Made by a program: the position numbers and the translations under genes. A model generated the notes under the pieces. It was not told the origin of the DNA. It did not search any database and saw nothing but the letters and a program-made list of their open reading frames with translations. Shown piece after piece: positions 1 through 6,387 of a stretch of DNA of 9,779 nucleotides; within the stretch, counting starts at the first letter, position 1, and the number at the start of each line of letters is the position of its first letter. Source of the stretch: Nitrososphaerota archaeon (GTDB lineage Archaea > Thermoproteota > Nitrososphaeria > Nitrososphaerales > Gagatemarchaeaceae); contig PLCG01000042.1 of NCBI GenBank assembly GCA_003135575.1, positions 562 through 10,340 of the forward strand, in the 5' to 3' direction.

Positions 1-1
1 T

Positions 2-658
2 GTCGTCCACCTCAATCTTCACAAGACGTTCGCCACGCCCCATGGTGGCGGAGGGCCTGGAGCCGGTCCCGTGGGGGCCCGAGAAGAGCTGCAGGACTAC
101 CTGCCCGTCCCCCTCGTCGAGAAGCAAGCAGACGGATACCATCTCGACTACGCGCGCCCGAAGAGCATCGGCAGGCTCAAGGGGTTCTACGCCAACTCGG
201 CGATACTCCTTCGGGCGTATTCCTACATCAGGCTGCTCGGGGCGGACGGGCTCGACAACGTCTCGAGCCTCGCCGTGCTCGGAGCGGAGTACCTGCTCTC
301 GAAGCTTGACACCAAGGGATACTCGATCCCGGTCGGCGGGGGGATACGGAGGAAGCACGAGGCTGTGGTCTCGGTGAAAGGTGGGCACGGCGGAGCGGGT
401 AAGATCGCAAAGGCCCTGCTCGACTACGGCGTCCACTCTCCCACGGTCTACTTCCCGTTGACGGTGGAAGAGGCGCTCATGATAGAGCCGACGGAGACCG
501 AGACGCTCGAGTCGCTCGACGACTACGCCGAGATCCTGAACTCGCTCTTCGAGAAGTTGAAGGCCGGGGGGCTGGAAGACGAGCCGAAGAACACGAGCGT
601 TGGAAGGATCGACGAGGTGAAGGCCTCGCACCCGCTCACGCTGAAAGTCAAGTGGTGA
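2..658 (+). CDS. gcvPB: Glycine dehydrogenase (decarboxylating) subunit 2, C-terminal part (5' truncated by window edge)
   Basis: This is the PLP-binding subunit of the glycine cleavage P-protein in the two-subunit form. The enzyme decarboxylates glycine and passes the aminomethyl group to lipoyl-H-protein in the cytoplasm. Reading from base 2 gives 218 residues that open directly in the cofactor site, HLNLHKTFATPHGGGGPGAG; the Lys at bases 23-25 is the expected PLP Schiff-base lysine. Further family motifs are PKSIGRLKGFYAN, the segment SPTVYFPL and MIEPTETE near the end. The frame is open to the left edge, so the start lies upstream. The GTG at position 71 is internal, because the PLP motif precedes it. 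The family is normally around 480-520 residues, so somewhat less than half is present. It is the last gene of its transcript; no other glycine-cleavage gene follows. Identity is certain from the motifs. Confidence 0.95.
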   Translation, partial: VVHLNLHKTFATPHGGGGPGAGPVGAREELQDYLPVPLVEKQADGYHLDYARPKSIGRLKGFYANSAILLRAYSYIRLLGADGLDNVSSLAVLGAEYLLSKLDTKGYSIPVGGGIRRKHEAVVSVKGGHGGAGKIAKALLDYGVHSPTVYFPLTVEEALMIEPTETETLESLDDYAEILNSLFEKLKAGGLEDEPKNTSVGRIDEVKASHPLTLKVKW

Positions 659-670
659 TCGAAAACGGCC

Positions 671-684
671 GCGACCGCGGTCGC
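671..684. repeat. 14-bp perfect palindrome after gcvPB
   Basis: The sequence GCGACCGCGGTCGC equals its own reverse complement and starts 13 bases after the gcvPB stop. It could form a short GC-only hairpin at the 3' end of the gcvPB transcript or be a binding site for a dimeric regulator. No T-run follows it, so it is not a standard terminator. It may be a chance product of high GC content. Confidence 0.4.
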
Positions 685-705
685 TGACGAGATGAAGTAA
701 TCTTA

Positions 706-734
706 CTGATGATTTCCCTGCAACTCCGCATCAG
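706..734 (+). other. Possible small hairpin in the gcvPB-ftsZ spacer
   Basis: The arms CTGATG (706-711) and CATCAG (729-734) are exact reverse complements around a 17-base loop. They lie in the AT-richer part of the 159-bp spacer. A role in 3' end formation of gcvPB, or in a leader of the next gene, is possible. The stem is only 6 bp, so the support is weak. Confidence 0.2.
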
Positions 735-780
735 GTGAATCTTCTGTGACCATTGGTCCATTTTCTTGATGCTCGGGTTC

Positions 781-790
781 ATTAATCTAA
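781..790 (+). promoter_or_regulatory. Candidate TATA box for the FtsZ-like gene
   Basis: The AT-only stretch in ATTAATCTAA stands out from GC-rich surroundings and is centred about 32 bases before the ATG at 818. An archaeal TATA box normally lies about 25 bases before the transcription start, so the mRNA would begin only a few bases before the ATG. This fits the absence of a Shine-Dalgarno sequence there (leaderless or near-leaderless). Confidence 0.35.
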
Positions 791-817
791 TTCGGTATTG
801 GAGCATGTCAAAAGTAA

Positions 818-1858
818 ATGTCTGGCTCAATCTCCTCGTCTGAAGTCGTCGCTCTCGGGATAGGAAGTGCGGGAATCAGGATCGTGTCGGCCCTTAGCAG
901 GGAGACAACGCTTGTGAACAGGTTCGCGTACGTCACGTGCGACAAGGCGGACCTCGAGGCCGCGGGAGACGGGGAGCAGCTTGTGATCGATTCGCCTATC
1001 GTGCAAAAGCCCAGCCCGTCGATGGTGCGGGGCTTCGCGATGCGTCACCACGACGAGATGAGAAGGCTCGTGAAGGACGCGAAGGTCGTCTTTGTCGTCG
1101 CAGGGTTGGGACGGGCGACCGGCTCCGGGCTGGCGCCGATAATGGCGGGGTTCGCGAAGGAGGCGGGCGCCGATGCGGTCAGCATCGCGGTCATGCCCTT
1201 CGACTTTGAGGAGAAGCTCAGGTTCTACGCGGGATTGGCGCTCAAGAAGCTCAGGGCGGTCTCCAACGGCGTGGTGGTCGTGGACAACAGCTCACTCTTC
1301 AACAGCGGGAGCGAGGCGACCCTCAAGGAGCTCCACGAGATGGCCAACAACGAGGCCGTGAAGGCCCTCGGCTCGCTCCTTGCGAGGCAGTCTCAGGATT
1401 CGATCCCGGTCGGGCTCAACAACCCGCTAGGGACGGTCACCCAGAGCGGCTACTCGTTCCTCACGAGCGCGACGTCGGGGTCAACGGACAAGGCGGAGGA
1501 GGCCCTCTCGCGCGCCATCATCGGCATCGGGAGGAAGGCCCAGATGAAGGACGCCAGCCACGCAGTGGTGGTGTTGAGCGGGGACGCGAGCCTCTCGGCG
1601 AGCGAGACCGCGACCGCGGTGAGAAGGCTGGGCTCGATGTTCGGGAACCCATCGCTCGATGTGGAGTACGCGGTCAGCTACCGCAGCGGGTCGGGTTCGC
1701 AGCTCCAGGTGAGCGTGCTCGCGTCAGGTTTCACCCAGACGAAGTACGACAGCTACGACCCTATCGACGGGATACTCGGCGCGAGGAACAACATTGACGA
1801 CCAGCTAGAGTGCGCCCTAGTCGAGGGGCTAGAAAGCATCGTCTCGTGCGACCAGTGA
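818..1858 (+). CDS. FtsZ/tubulin-superfamily protein with degenerate GTPase motifs
   Basis: The protein has 346 residues and the FtsZ fold order: N-terminal nucleotide domain, long core helix, then a C-terminal domain. The T4 loop is recognisable as AGLGRATGSG (residues 95-104), where FtsZ normally has a GGGTG[TS]G core; the first glycines are replaced by R99 and A100. The T1 loop, usually glycine-rich GGGGGN, is reduced to GIGSAG (14-19). The T7 catalytic loop, normally NxDFADV, aligns with GLNNPLGTV (199-207) and has neither catalytic aspartate. The segment around VVVVDN (152-157) and the C-terminal stretch near VSVLASGF resemble FtsZ strands. FtsZ polymerises with GTP and places the division ring in many prokaryotes. 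Thaumarchaea are known to carry divergent FtsZ and to divide with Cdv proteins instead, so a division role is doubtful here. The ATG has no Shine-Dalgarno and a TATA-like box upstream. The gene converges on metG with a 6-bp gap. Family assignment is confident; the exact subfamily (FtsZ, CetZ or FtsZ-like) is not. Confidence 0.82.
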   Translation: MSGSISSSEVVALGIGSAGIRIVSALSRETTLVNRFAYVTCDKADLEAAGDGEQLVIDSPIVQKPSPSMVRGFAMRHHDEMRRLVKDAKVVFVVAGLGRATGSGLAPIMAGFAKEAGADAVSIAVMPFDFEEKLRFYAGLALKKLRAVSNGVVVVDNSSLFNSGSEATLKELHEMANNEAVKALGSLLARQSQDSIPVGLNNPLGTVTQSGYSFLTSATSGSTDKAEEALSRAIIGIGRKAQMKDASHAVVVLSGDASLSASETATAVRRLGSMFGNPSLDVEYAVSYRSGSGSQLQVSVLASGFTQTKYDSYDPIDGILGARNNIDDQLECALVEGLESIVSCDQ

Positions 1859-1864
1859 GACTAG

Positions 1865-3643
1865 TCAGCTATTGAAGAACTCCGCGGCATCGGAGCTCTT
1901 CGTCACTATGGACTTTAGCCGCACTACTTCCTTGTCATCGATTTTCTTGAAGAGGATCTCGGGCTTTGCCTTCATCGTCACCGTCTCGAGAGAGAACTTC
2001 AGTTCGCCCTCCCAGGACAGCGCTCCCTTCAGGTCGAGAAGGCCCGATATCCTAGCTGAGGAGGAGGGCAGGAATGGGGCCATGGTCACCGCGATGACCC
2101 TGCAGATGTTCACGCAAGTGTAGATGACGAGCTTGCACCGCTCGGGGTCCTCCTTGATGAGGACCCAGGGCTGGTTCTTCTGGAAGTATTCGTTGCCGAT
2201 TATCGCGACCTGGAGGACGTTTCTTAGCGCGTCCTTGAGCCTCACGTCCTGGAGCGCGCTGTCCGCCTCGGCGACCTGCTGGAGGACCTTGGACTCCACC
2301 TGCCTCTCCTCGTCCCCGAGCTCCTTCCTCTCGACCACCCCGCCTAGGAAGTTGGAGGCGAACGTGAGGGTCCTGTGGACGAAGTTCCCGATGGCGGCCA
2401 CAAGCTCGTTGTTGATGCGCGTCTGGAAGTCGTCCCACTTGAACTCGGAGTCCTTCGTCTCAGGGATGAGGTAGGCGAGGTAGTAGCGCCAGATGTCGGG
2501 GTCGAGCCCGCTCTCCACCACCTTCTCGCAGAAGATGCCCCAGTTCCTCGACTTTGATATTTTGTCCCCCTCGTAGTTGCAGTATTGGAGGCCGACCACG
2601 TCGTACGGGAGGTTGTAGTCCCCGTTCGCCATGAGCATGCCCGGCCAGAAGATGGTGTGGAAGGGGATGTTGTCCTTCCCCAGGAAGTTGTAAATCCTGG
2701 TCTTCGGGTCCAGCCAGTAGTCCTTCCACTTGTCGGGGTTCCCGGACCTCTCTGCCCACTCCTTCGTGGATGAGATGTATCCTATCGGGGCGTCGAACCA
2801 GACGTAGAATATCTTGTCCTCGAAGCCCTTGAGGGGGACGGGTACACCCCACTTTAGGTCGCGCGTGATGCTGCGCTTCCGCAGGCCCTCCTTGATCCAC
2901 GCGAGTGCGATGGAGCTCACCTGCTTCCTCCAGTGCTTCTGGCTGAGTATCCAGGTCTCCAGGCTCGGCTGGAGCTTTTCACGCTCGAGGAAGAGGTTGT
3001 CGCTGTCCTTGAAGACGGGGGCGCTCCCGTCGATCTTGCACCTCGGGTTGATGAGCTGCTCGGGCTCCAACAGGGTCGCGCAGTTCTCGCACTGGTCGCC
3101 CCTGGCGAACTCGTAGCCGCAGACGGGGCACTTGCCCACCACGTACCTGTCGGCGAGGAAGAGCTTGTCCGTCTCGCAGTAGGGCTGCCGCATCACCCCC
3201 TTCGTGATGTAGCCCTTCTCGTAGATCTTCAGGAAGAGGTCCTGCGTCGTCTTGTGGTGGACGGGGAGGGACGTTCTGGAGAAGTTGTCGTAGGAGATCT
3301 CGAACCAGTCGTAGATCATCTTGTGGACCTTGTAGAAGACGTCGGTCAGCCTCTTCGGGGTGACCTTCAGCTCGATCGCCGCCACCTCCGTCGGGGTCCC
3401 GTTCTCGTCCGCTCCCCCGATGAGGAGCGTCTCGTATCCTTTCAGCCTGCAGTATCTTGCGAATATGTCAGCAGGCAGGTGGGAACCTACTATGTTCCCC
3501 ACATGCGGCACGGCGTTGGTGTAGGGAAGGGCGCAGCACACGAGCACCCTCCTCTTCTCGCTTGAGGGGCTCGCCGTCCCTCTCTTCTCTGCTTTGCCTG
3601 TCTTCGATTCGACCTTGCTACTCAAGAGCCCAGCTCTCGGCAT
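1865..3643 (-). CDS. metG: Methionyl-tRNA synthetase
   Basis: This cytoplasmic class I synthetase charges tRNA-Met with methionine. The protein has 592 residues. The Rossmann domain has the HIGH-type motif HVGN (47-50) and KISKS (361-365). The inserted zinc domain has an intact inner knuckle, C172/C175 and C185/C188. The outer knuckle reads C156-x-x-D159 and C202-x-x-D205 instead of four Cys. The helical anticodon domain keeps the CAU-reading residues N420, R424 and W493, matching E. coli N391, R395 and W461. There is no C-terminal EMAPII-like tRNA-binding domain; the protein stops after a short beta-rich tail. The first ~30 residues are a K/S/E-rich extension ahead of the conserved core. The ATG lies inside the end of ahcY (26-bp overlap) and is preceded by AAGGAG at 10 bases. 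TTG at 3625, close to the ahcY stop, is the alternative start. Confidence 0.96.
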   Translation of the reverse strand: MPRAGLLSSKVESKTGKAEKRGTASPSSEKRRVLVCCALPYTNAVPHVGNIVGSHLPADIFARYCRLKGYETLLIGGADENGTPTEVAAIELKVTPKRLTDVFYKVHKMIYDWFEISYDNFSRTSLPVHHKTTQDLFLKIYEKGYITKGVMRQPYCETDKLFLADRYVVGKCPVCGYEFARGDQCENCATLLEPEQLINPRCKIDGSAPVFKDSDNLFLEREKLQPSLETWILSQKHWRKQVSSIALAWIKEGLRKRSITRDLKWGVPVPLKGFEDKIFYVWFDAPIGYISSTKEWAERSGNPDKWKDYWLDPKTRIYNFLGKDNIPFHTIFWPGMLMANGDYNLPYDVVGLQYCNYEGDKISKSRNWGIFCEKVVESGLDPDIWRYYLAYLIPETKDSEFKWDDFQTRINNELVAAIGNFVHRTLTFASNFLGGVVERKELGDEERQVESKVLQQVAEADSALQDVRLKDALRNVLQVAIIGNEYFQKNQPWVLIKEDPERCKLVIYTCVNICRVIAVTMAPFLPSSSARISGLLDLKGALSWEGELKFSLETVTMKAKPEILFKKIDDKEVVRLKSIVTKSSDAAEFFNS

Positions 3644-4853
3644 ACTTCAGTTGCTCCTTCGTGGCCCTGTCTATCGAGATGCCGAGGGAGTGCAGGGTCG
3701 AGTTCGCCACCTCGTGCTCTATCGCGAGGGGCACGTCGAGGACCTTCTTTTTCAGCTTCGAGTGGTTCTTGTATACGTAGAGCGCCGACATGAACTGGTT
3801 CGCGAACGACATCTGCATGACCTCCGGCGGGTGCCCTTCGGCGGCGACCAGGTTCACTATCCGTCCCTTCCCGAGGAGGTAGACCCTCTTCCCGCTGGGT
3901 AGCACTATCTCGTCCGTGTTCGGCCGCACCTGCTTCACCGACTTGGCCTCGTCCATAATCGACTTTACGTCTATCTCAACGTCGAAGTGCCCTGCGTTGC
4001 AGACGATGGCCCCGTCCTTCATCGACTTGACCGCTGCATACGAAATGACATGCTTCTGACCCGTGCACGTGATGAAGATGTCGCCGTAGGTGGCGGCTTC
4101 CGCGATGTTGGTGACCAAGAATCCGTCGAGGTGCGCTTCCAGCGCCTTGATAGGGTCGATCTCGACCACGGTGACGTTGGCGTCTAGGCCCCTGGCCCTC
4201 TTCGCTACTCCCTTGCCGACCCATCCGTAGCCCACCACGACCACCTTCTTCCCCGCGATGAGCAACGAGGTCGCCCTCAGGATTCCGTCGAAGGTGCTCT
4301 GCCCCGTGCCGAAGCGGTTGTCAAAGAGATACTTTGTCTTCGCGTTGTTGATCGCGATGACGGGATAGCCGAGCTTCCCGTCCTTCTCCAGGGCCTTCAG
4401 ACGCAAGACGCCGGTGGTGGTCTCCTCGCAGCCTCCCATTATGGAGGCGACGTGCTTCAGGTTCCCGGCGACATGGAGGTCTGCGCCGTCATCGATTATC
4501 ACGTCGGGCTTCGAGGCGAGGACCTGCTCGATGCACCAGTCGTACTCCTTCCCTGTCTGGCCTCTCCAGGCCCAGACCTCCGCCCGGGTCGCGAGATAGG
4601 CAGCGATGTCGTCTTGGGTCGAAAGAGGGTTGGCGTCGGCGAGCTTCACCTTCGCTCCTGCAAGGAGGAGGGAGTCGATTAGGACAGAGGTCTCCTTCGT
4701 AACGTGGAGGCATACGCCCACGGTCACCCCCTTGAGCGGCTTCGCCTTCGCGTACTTGGTTGCGATGCTCGAGAGCGCCGTCATGTGGCCCTTGGCCCAG
4801 AGAAAATTCTTCTCGCCCTCCTTGGCGAGGGCGGGGTTTGCTATCTTTCCCAT
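3618..4853 (-). CDS. ahcY: Adenosylhomocysteinase (S-adenosylhomocysteine hydrolase)
   Basis: This NAD-dependent cytoplasmic enzyme splits S-adenosylhomocysteine to homocysteine and adenosine, relieving product inhibition of methyltransferases. The protein has 411 residues. Substrate-site residues are at family positions: H50, D122, E144 (in EETTTGVLRL), K174, D178 and H289 (in CNAGHFDVEID). The NAD Rossmann loop is GYGWVG (209-213 region). The protein ends at AESWALE and lacks the KPDHYRY tail that in bacterial and eukaryotic enzymes reaches the neighbouring subunit's NAD; short forms without it are usual in archaea. Some archaeal homologues act on S-inosylhomocysteine instead, so the exact substrate is not fixed by sequence alone. 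The ATG at 4853 has GGAGG ten bases upstream and a TATA-like box in the 62-bp gap after apt, so this gene and metG may have their own promoter as well as read-through from mtnP-apt. Confidence 0.96.
   Translation of the reverse strand: MGKIANPALAKEGEKNFLWAKGHMTALSSIATKYAKAKPLKGVTVGVCLHVTKETSVLIDSLLLAGAKVKLADANPLSTQDDIAAYLATRAEVWAWRGQTGKEYDWCIEQVLASKPDVIIDDGADLHVAGNLKHVASIMGGCEETTTGVLRLKALEKDGKLGYPVIAINNAKTKYLFDNRFGTGQSTFDGILRATSLLIAGKKVVVVGYGWVGKGVAKRARGLDANVTVVEIDPIKALEAHLDGFLVTNIAEAATYGDIFITCTGQKHVISYAAVKSMKDGAIVCNAGHFDVEIDVKSIMDEAKSVKQVRPNTDEIVLPSGKRVYLLGKGRIVNLVAAEGHPPEVMQMSFANQFMSALYVYKNHSKLKKKVLDVPLAIEHEVANSTLHSLGISIDRATKEQLKYAESWALE
3654..3659 (-). promoter_or_regulatory. Shine-Dalgarno for metG inside ahcY
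   Basis: On the minus strand this reads AAGGAG, ten bases before the metG ATG. It lies within the ahcY coding sequence, so ahcY codons double as the metG ribosome binding site. It favours the ATG at 3643 over the TTG at 3625. Confidence 0.5.
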
Positions 4854-4863
4854 GCGATTCGAG

Positions 4864-4868
4864 CCTCC
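4864..4868 (-). promoter_or_regulatory. Shine-Dalgarno for ahcY
   Basis: The minus strand reads GGAGG with ten bases to the ahcY ATG, supporting that start. If the nearby TATA-like box is used with standard spacing, transcription would begin at or just after this site. The site may therefore serve only the read-through mRNA from mtnP-apt. Confidence 0.45.
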
Positions 4869-4880
4869 GTTCGAAATTGG

Positions 4881-4890
4881 ATTATTAAAT
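4881..4890 (-). promoter_or_regulatory. Candidate TATA box before ahcY
   Basis: The minus strand reads ATTTAATAAT, an AT-only block in a GC-rich genome, preceded by CGA as a possible BRE edge. Its centre is about 33 bases before the ahcY ATG, so the transcript would have a very short leader. It suggests an internal promoter for ahcY-metG. Confidence 0.4.
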
Positions 4891-4915
4891 TCGATGCATC
4901 AGGACGGTCTGGCGG

Positions 4916-5479
4916 TCACTCGCCCTCGGAGACGTACTTCACGATGGAGTACACGTCGTGGCCCTTCAAGGCGTCCCGTCCCCTCAGGGCCGAGAGCTCG
5001 ACGATGAAGGCGAAGCCTACCACTTTTCCCCCCAGGACCTCCACGAGCTTGGCCGCCGCCAAGGCGGTGCCTCCCGTGGCGATGAGATCGTCGACGATGA
5101 GGATCCTCTCGCCCTTCTCGATCGCGTCCCTGTGGATCTCGAGGGTGGCGGTCCCGTATTCCAGGTCGTAGCTCTCAGAGATCTTCTCCCCCGGCAGCTT
5201 CCCCATCTTCCTCAGCGGGATGAAGCCCACCCGGAGGCGCTCGGCGAGCGTGGCTCCGACGACGAAGCCTCTCGCCTCGATCCCCAGGACCGCGTCGATC
5301 TTCTTGTTCTTGTATCGTCCGTAGAGCACGTCTGTGCACTTGCGCAGGAGCCGCCCGTCCTTCCATAGGGTGGTGATATCCCGGAACATGATCCCTTTCT
5401 TGGGGAAGTCGGGGACCTTCCTTATCGCGGCCTTGAACTCTGCCTCCACCTTGCCCGTCCTGGTCGATGCCTTGGTCAT
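4916..5479 (-). CDS. apt: Adenine phosphoribosyltransferase
   Basis: Apt joins adenine to PRPP to give AMP and pyrophosphate in the cytoplasm, a salvage step. The chosen start gives 187 residues. The N-terminus carries the family segment VPDFPKKGIMFRDIT (22-36). The PRPP-binding loop is VDDLIATGGT (129-138), and the Apt-specific stretches RKMGKLPGE (90-98) and LEYGTATLEIHRDA (106-119) separate it from other phosphoribosyltransferases. The frame is open further upstream to an ATG at 5515, but the ATG at 5479 forms an ATGA overlap with the mtnP stop and leaves a normal-length N-terminus, so 5479 is preferred. No Shine-Dalgarno precedes it, which fits translational coupling to mtnP. Its direct partner is the MTA phosphorylase, which produces the adenine. 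Confidence 0.95.
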   Translation of the reverse strand: MTKASTRTGKVEAEFKAAIRKVPDFPKKGIMFRDITTLWKDGRLLRKCTDVLYGRYKNKKIDAVLGIEARGFVVGATLAERLRVGFIPLRKMGKLPGEKISESYDLEYGTATLEIHRDAIEKGERILIVDDLIATGGTALAAAKLVEVLGGKVVGFAFIVELSALRGRDALKGHDVYSIVKYVSEGE

Positions 5480-6285
5480 GCGCTTAACATCGCGTTTTTC
5501 ATCGCGGAGCCGCACGGGCAGGTCCGCTTCGAGGGCGCCATCTCGATGGCCTTGAGCAGCAGCGACCTAAGCTTCCCGAGGTTCTCGTTGAAGACGCGCA
5601 TCACCTCGTCGTTGCTCACCGGCTTGACCTTGGGGTCGCCTTCCAGCCCCACGTCGTAGTCGGTGACGAGGGAGATGTTGACGTAGCACATCTCGAGCTC
5701 GCGGGCGAGGATCGCCTCAGGGTACTGGGTCATGTTGATGATGTCCCAGCCCTGTGCCCTGAAGAACTTGCTCTCGGCCCTTGAGGAGAAGCGAGGGCCC
5801 TGGATGACGACGACGGTCCCCTTCTTGTGGACCCTTATCCCGAGGCCCTTCGAGGCCTCCATCACGATCTCGCGCAGCTGTGGGCAGTAGGGGTCGGCGG
5901 ACCCCACGTGCGCGGTCTTCGGCCCGTCGAAGAAGGTGTCCTTCCTGCCGTTCGTGAAGTTCACGAACTGGTCCGATATCACAAAGTCTCCGGGCCTGAT
6001 GCCCGCCTTCAGGCTTCCCACCGCGGTCGGGCCGTAGACCCTCTCGACGCCGAGTTGCTTCAGTGCGTAGAGGTTCGCGCGGTAGGGGACGACGTGCGGA
6101 GGGAACTCGTGGTGCTCGCCGTGCCTGGGGATGAAAGCGACGCGCCTTCCCTTCACCTCAGAGAGCTTTACGCTCGCGCTCGGGCTGCCGTAGGGGGTCA
6201 CCTGCTGGGAGGCCTCCTTCGTCTGGAGAAACTTGTAGAAACCCGACCCCCCTATCACGCCGATGCTCGCTGCTCTAGGACTCAC
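5476..6285 (-). CDS. mtnP: 5'-methylthioadenosine phosphorylase
   Basis: The enzyme phosphorolyses methylthioadenosine, the by-product of polyamine and other aminopropyl chemistry, to adenine and methylthioribose-1-phosphate. The protein has 269 residues. The phosphate loop is GGSG (12-15), followed by IPRHGEHHEFPPH (52-64) and TAVGSL (87-92). The GPRFSSRAES block (163-172) and NMT (184-186) bind phosphate and nucleoside. D209 and D211 in TDYD match the two Asp that select a 6-aminopurine in MTA phosphorylase, where plain purine nucleoside phosphorylases carry Asn. The C-terminus holds a CxC pair, C256 and C258, like the stabilising C-terminal CxC of Sulfolobus MTAP II and a Pyrococcus PNP. 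The start is GTG, with no Shine-Dalgarno and a TATA-like box about 27 bases upstream, consistent with a leaderless mRNA. Some archaeal members also cleave adenosine, which would link this gene to ahcY. Confidence 0.95.
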   Translation of the reverse strand: MSPRAASIGVIGGSGFYKFLQTKEASQQVTPYGSPSASVKLSEVKGRRVAFIPRHGEHHEFPPHVVPYRANLYALKQLGVERVYGPTAVGSLKAGIRPGDFVISDQFVNFTNGRKDTFFDGPKTAHVGSADPYCPQLREIVMEASKGLGIRVHKKGTVVVIQGPRFSSRAESKFFRAQGWDIINMTQYPEAILARELEMCYVNISLVTDYDVGLEGDPKVKPVSNDEVMRVFNENLGKLRSLLLKAIEMAPSKRTCPCGSAMKNAMLSA

Positions 6286-6308
6286 GTTAGACCCGTTCCG
6301 CGTTTGCC

Positions 6309-6314
6309 TTAAAA
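6309..6314 (-). promoter_or_regulatory. Candidate TATA box for mtnP (leaderless)
   Basis: The minus strand reads TTTTAA, centred about 27 bases before the mtnP GTG. With normal archaeal spacing, transcription would start on or next to the start codon itself. It lies in the 102-bp divergent region shared with the aIF2-beta gene. Confidence 0.4.
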
Positions 6315-6346
6315 TCTTTGAAAGGCGTGGAATCCCGAGAGGAGAC

Positions 6347-6355
6347 TTGAAATAC
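6347..6355 (+). promoter_or_regulatory. Weak TATA-like site for aIF2-beta
   Basis: TTGAAATAC is the most AT-rich candidate at a suitable distance, about 37 bases before the ATG at 6388. It would give a leader of roughly ten bases. No Shine-Dalgarno precedes the ATG. The match to a TATA consensus is poor. Confidence 0.22.
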
Positions 6356-6387
6356 CTCCGGGGACCGAATTTTTGTCAGCGACTAAG

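Noticed and set aside
687..745. Possible C/D box guide RNA (GATGA- and CTGA-like boxes in the spacer)
   Set aside because: The boxes overlap each other, the C-like box is imperfect and no properly spaced final D box is present.
669..1620. A 13-base string, CCGCGACCGCGGT, found at both 669-681 and 1608-1620
   Set aside because: The second copy is inside ftsZ-like coding sequence and the string is pure GC apart from two bases, so chance recurrence is likely in this composition.
2933..3565. 210-codon open frame on the plus strand, antisense to metG
   Set aside because: It mirrors the metG codons in a GC-rich gene, has V/L/E/D-rich composition with no family motif, and metG on the other strand is fully supported.
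5827..6312. 161-codon open frame on the plus strand antisense to mtnP
   Set aside because: Shadow of a well-supported gene; its product shows no motif.
6373..6387. TTG at 6373 as an upstream start for aIF2-beta
   Set aside because: It adds five non-conserved residues and has no ribosome site; the ATG at 6388 gives the family's normal N-terminus.
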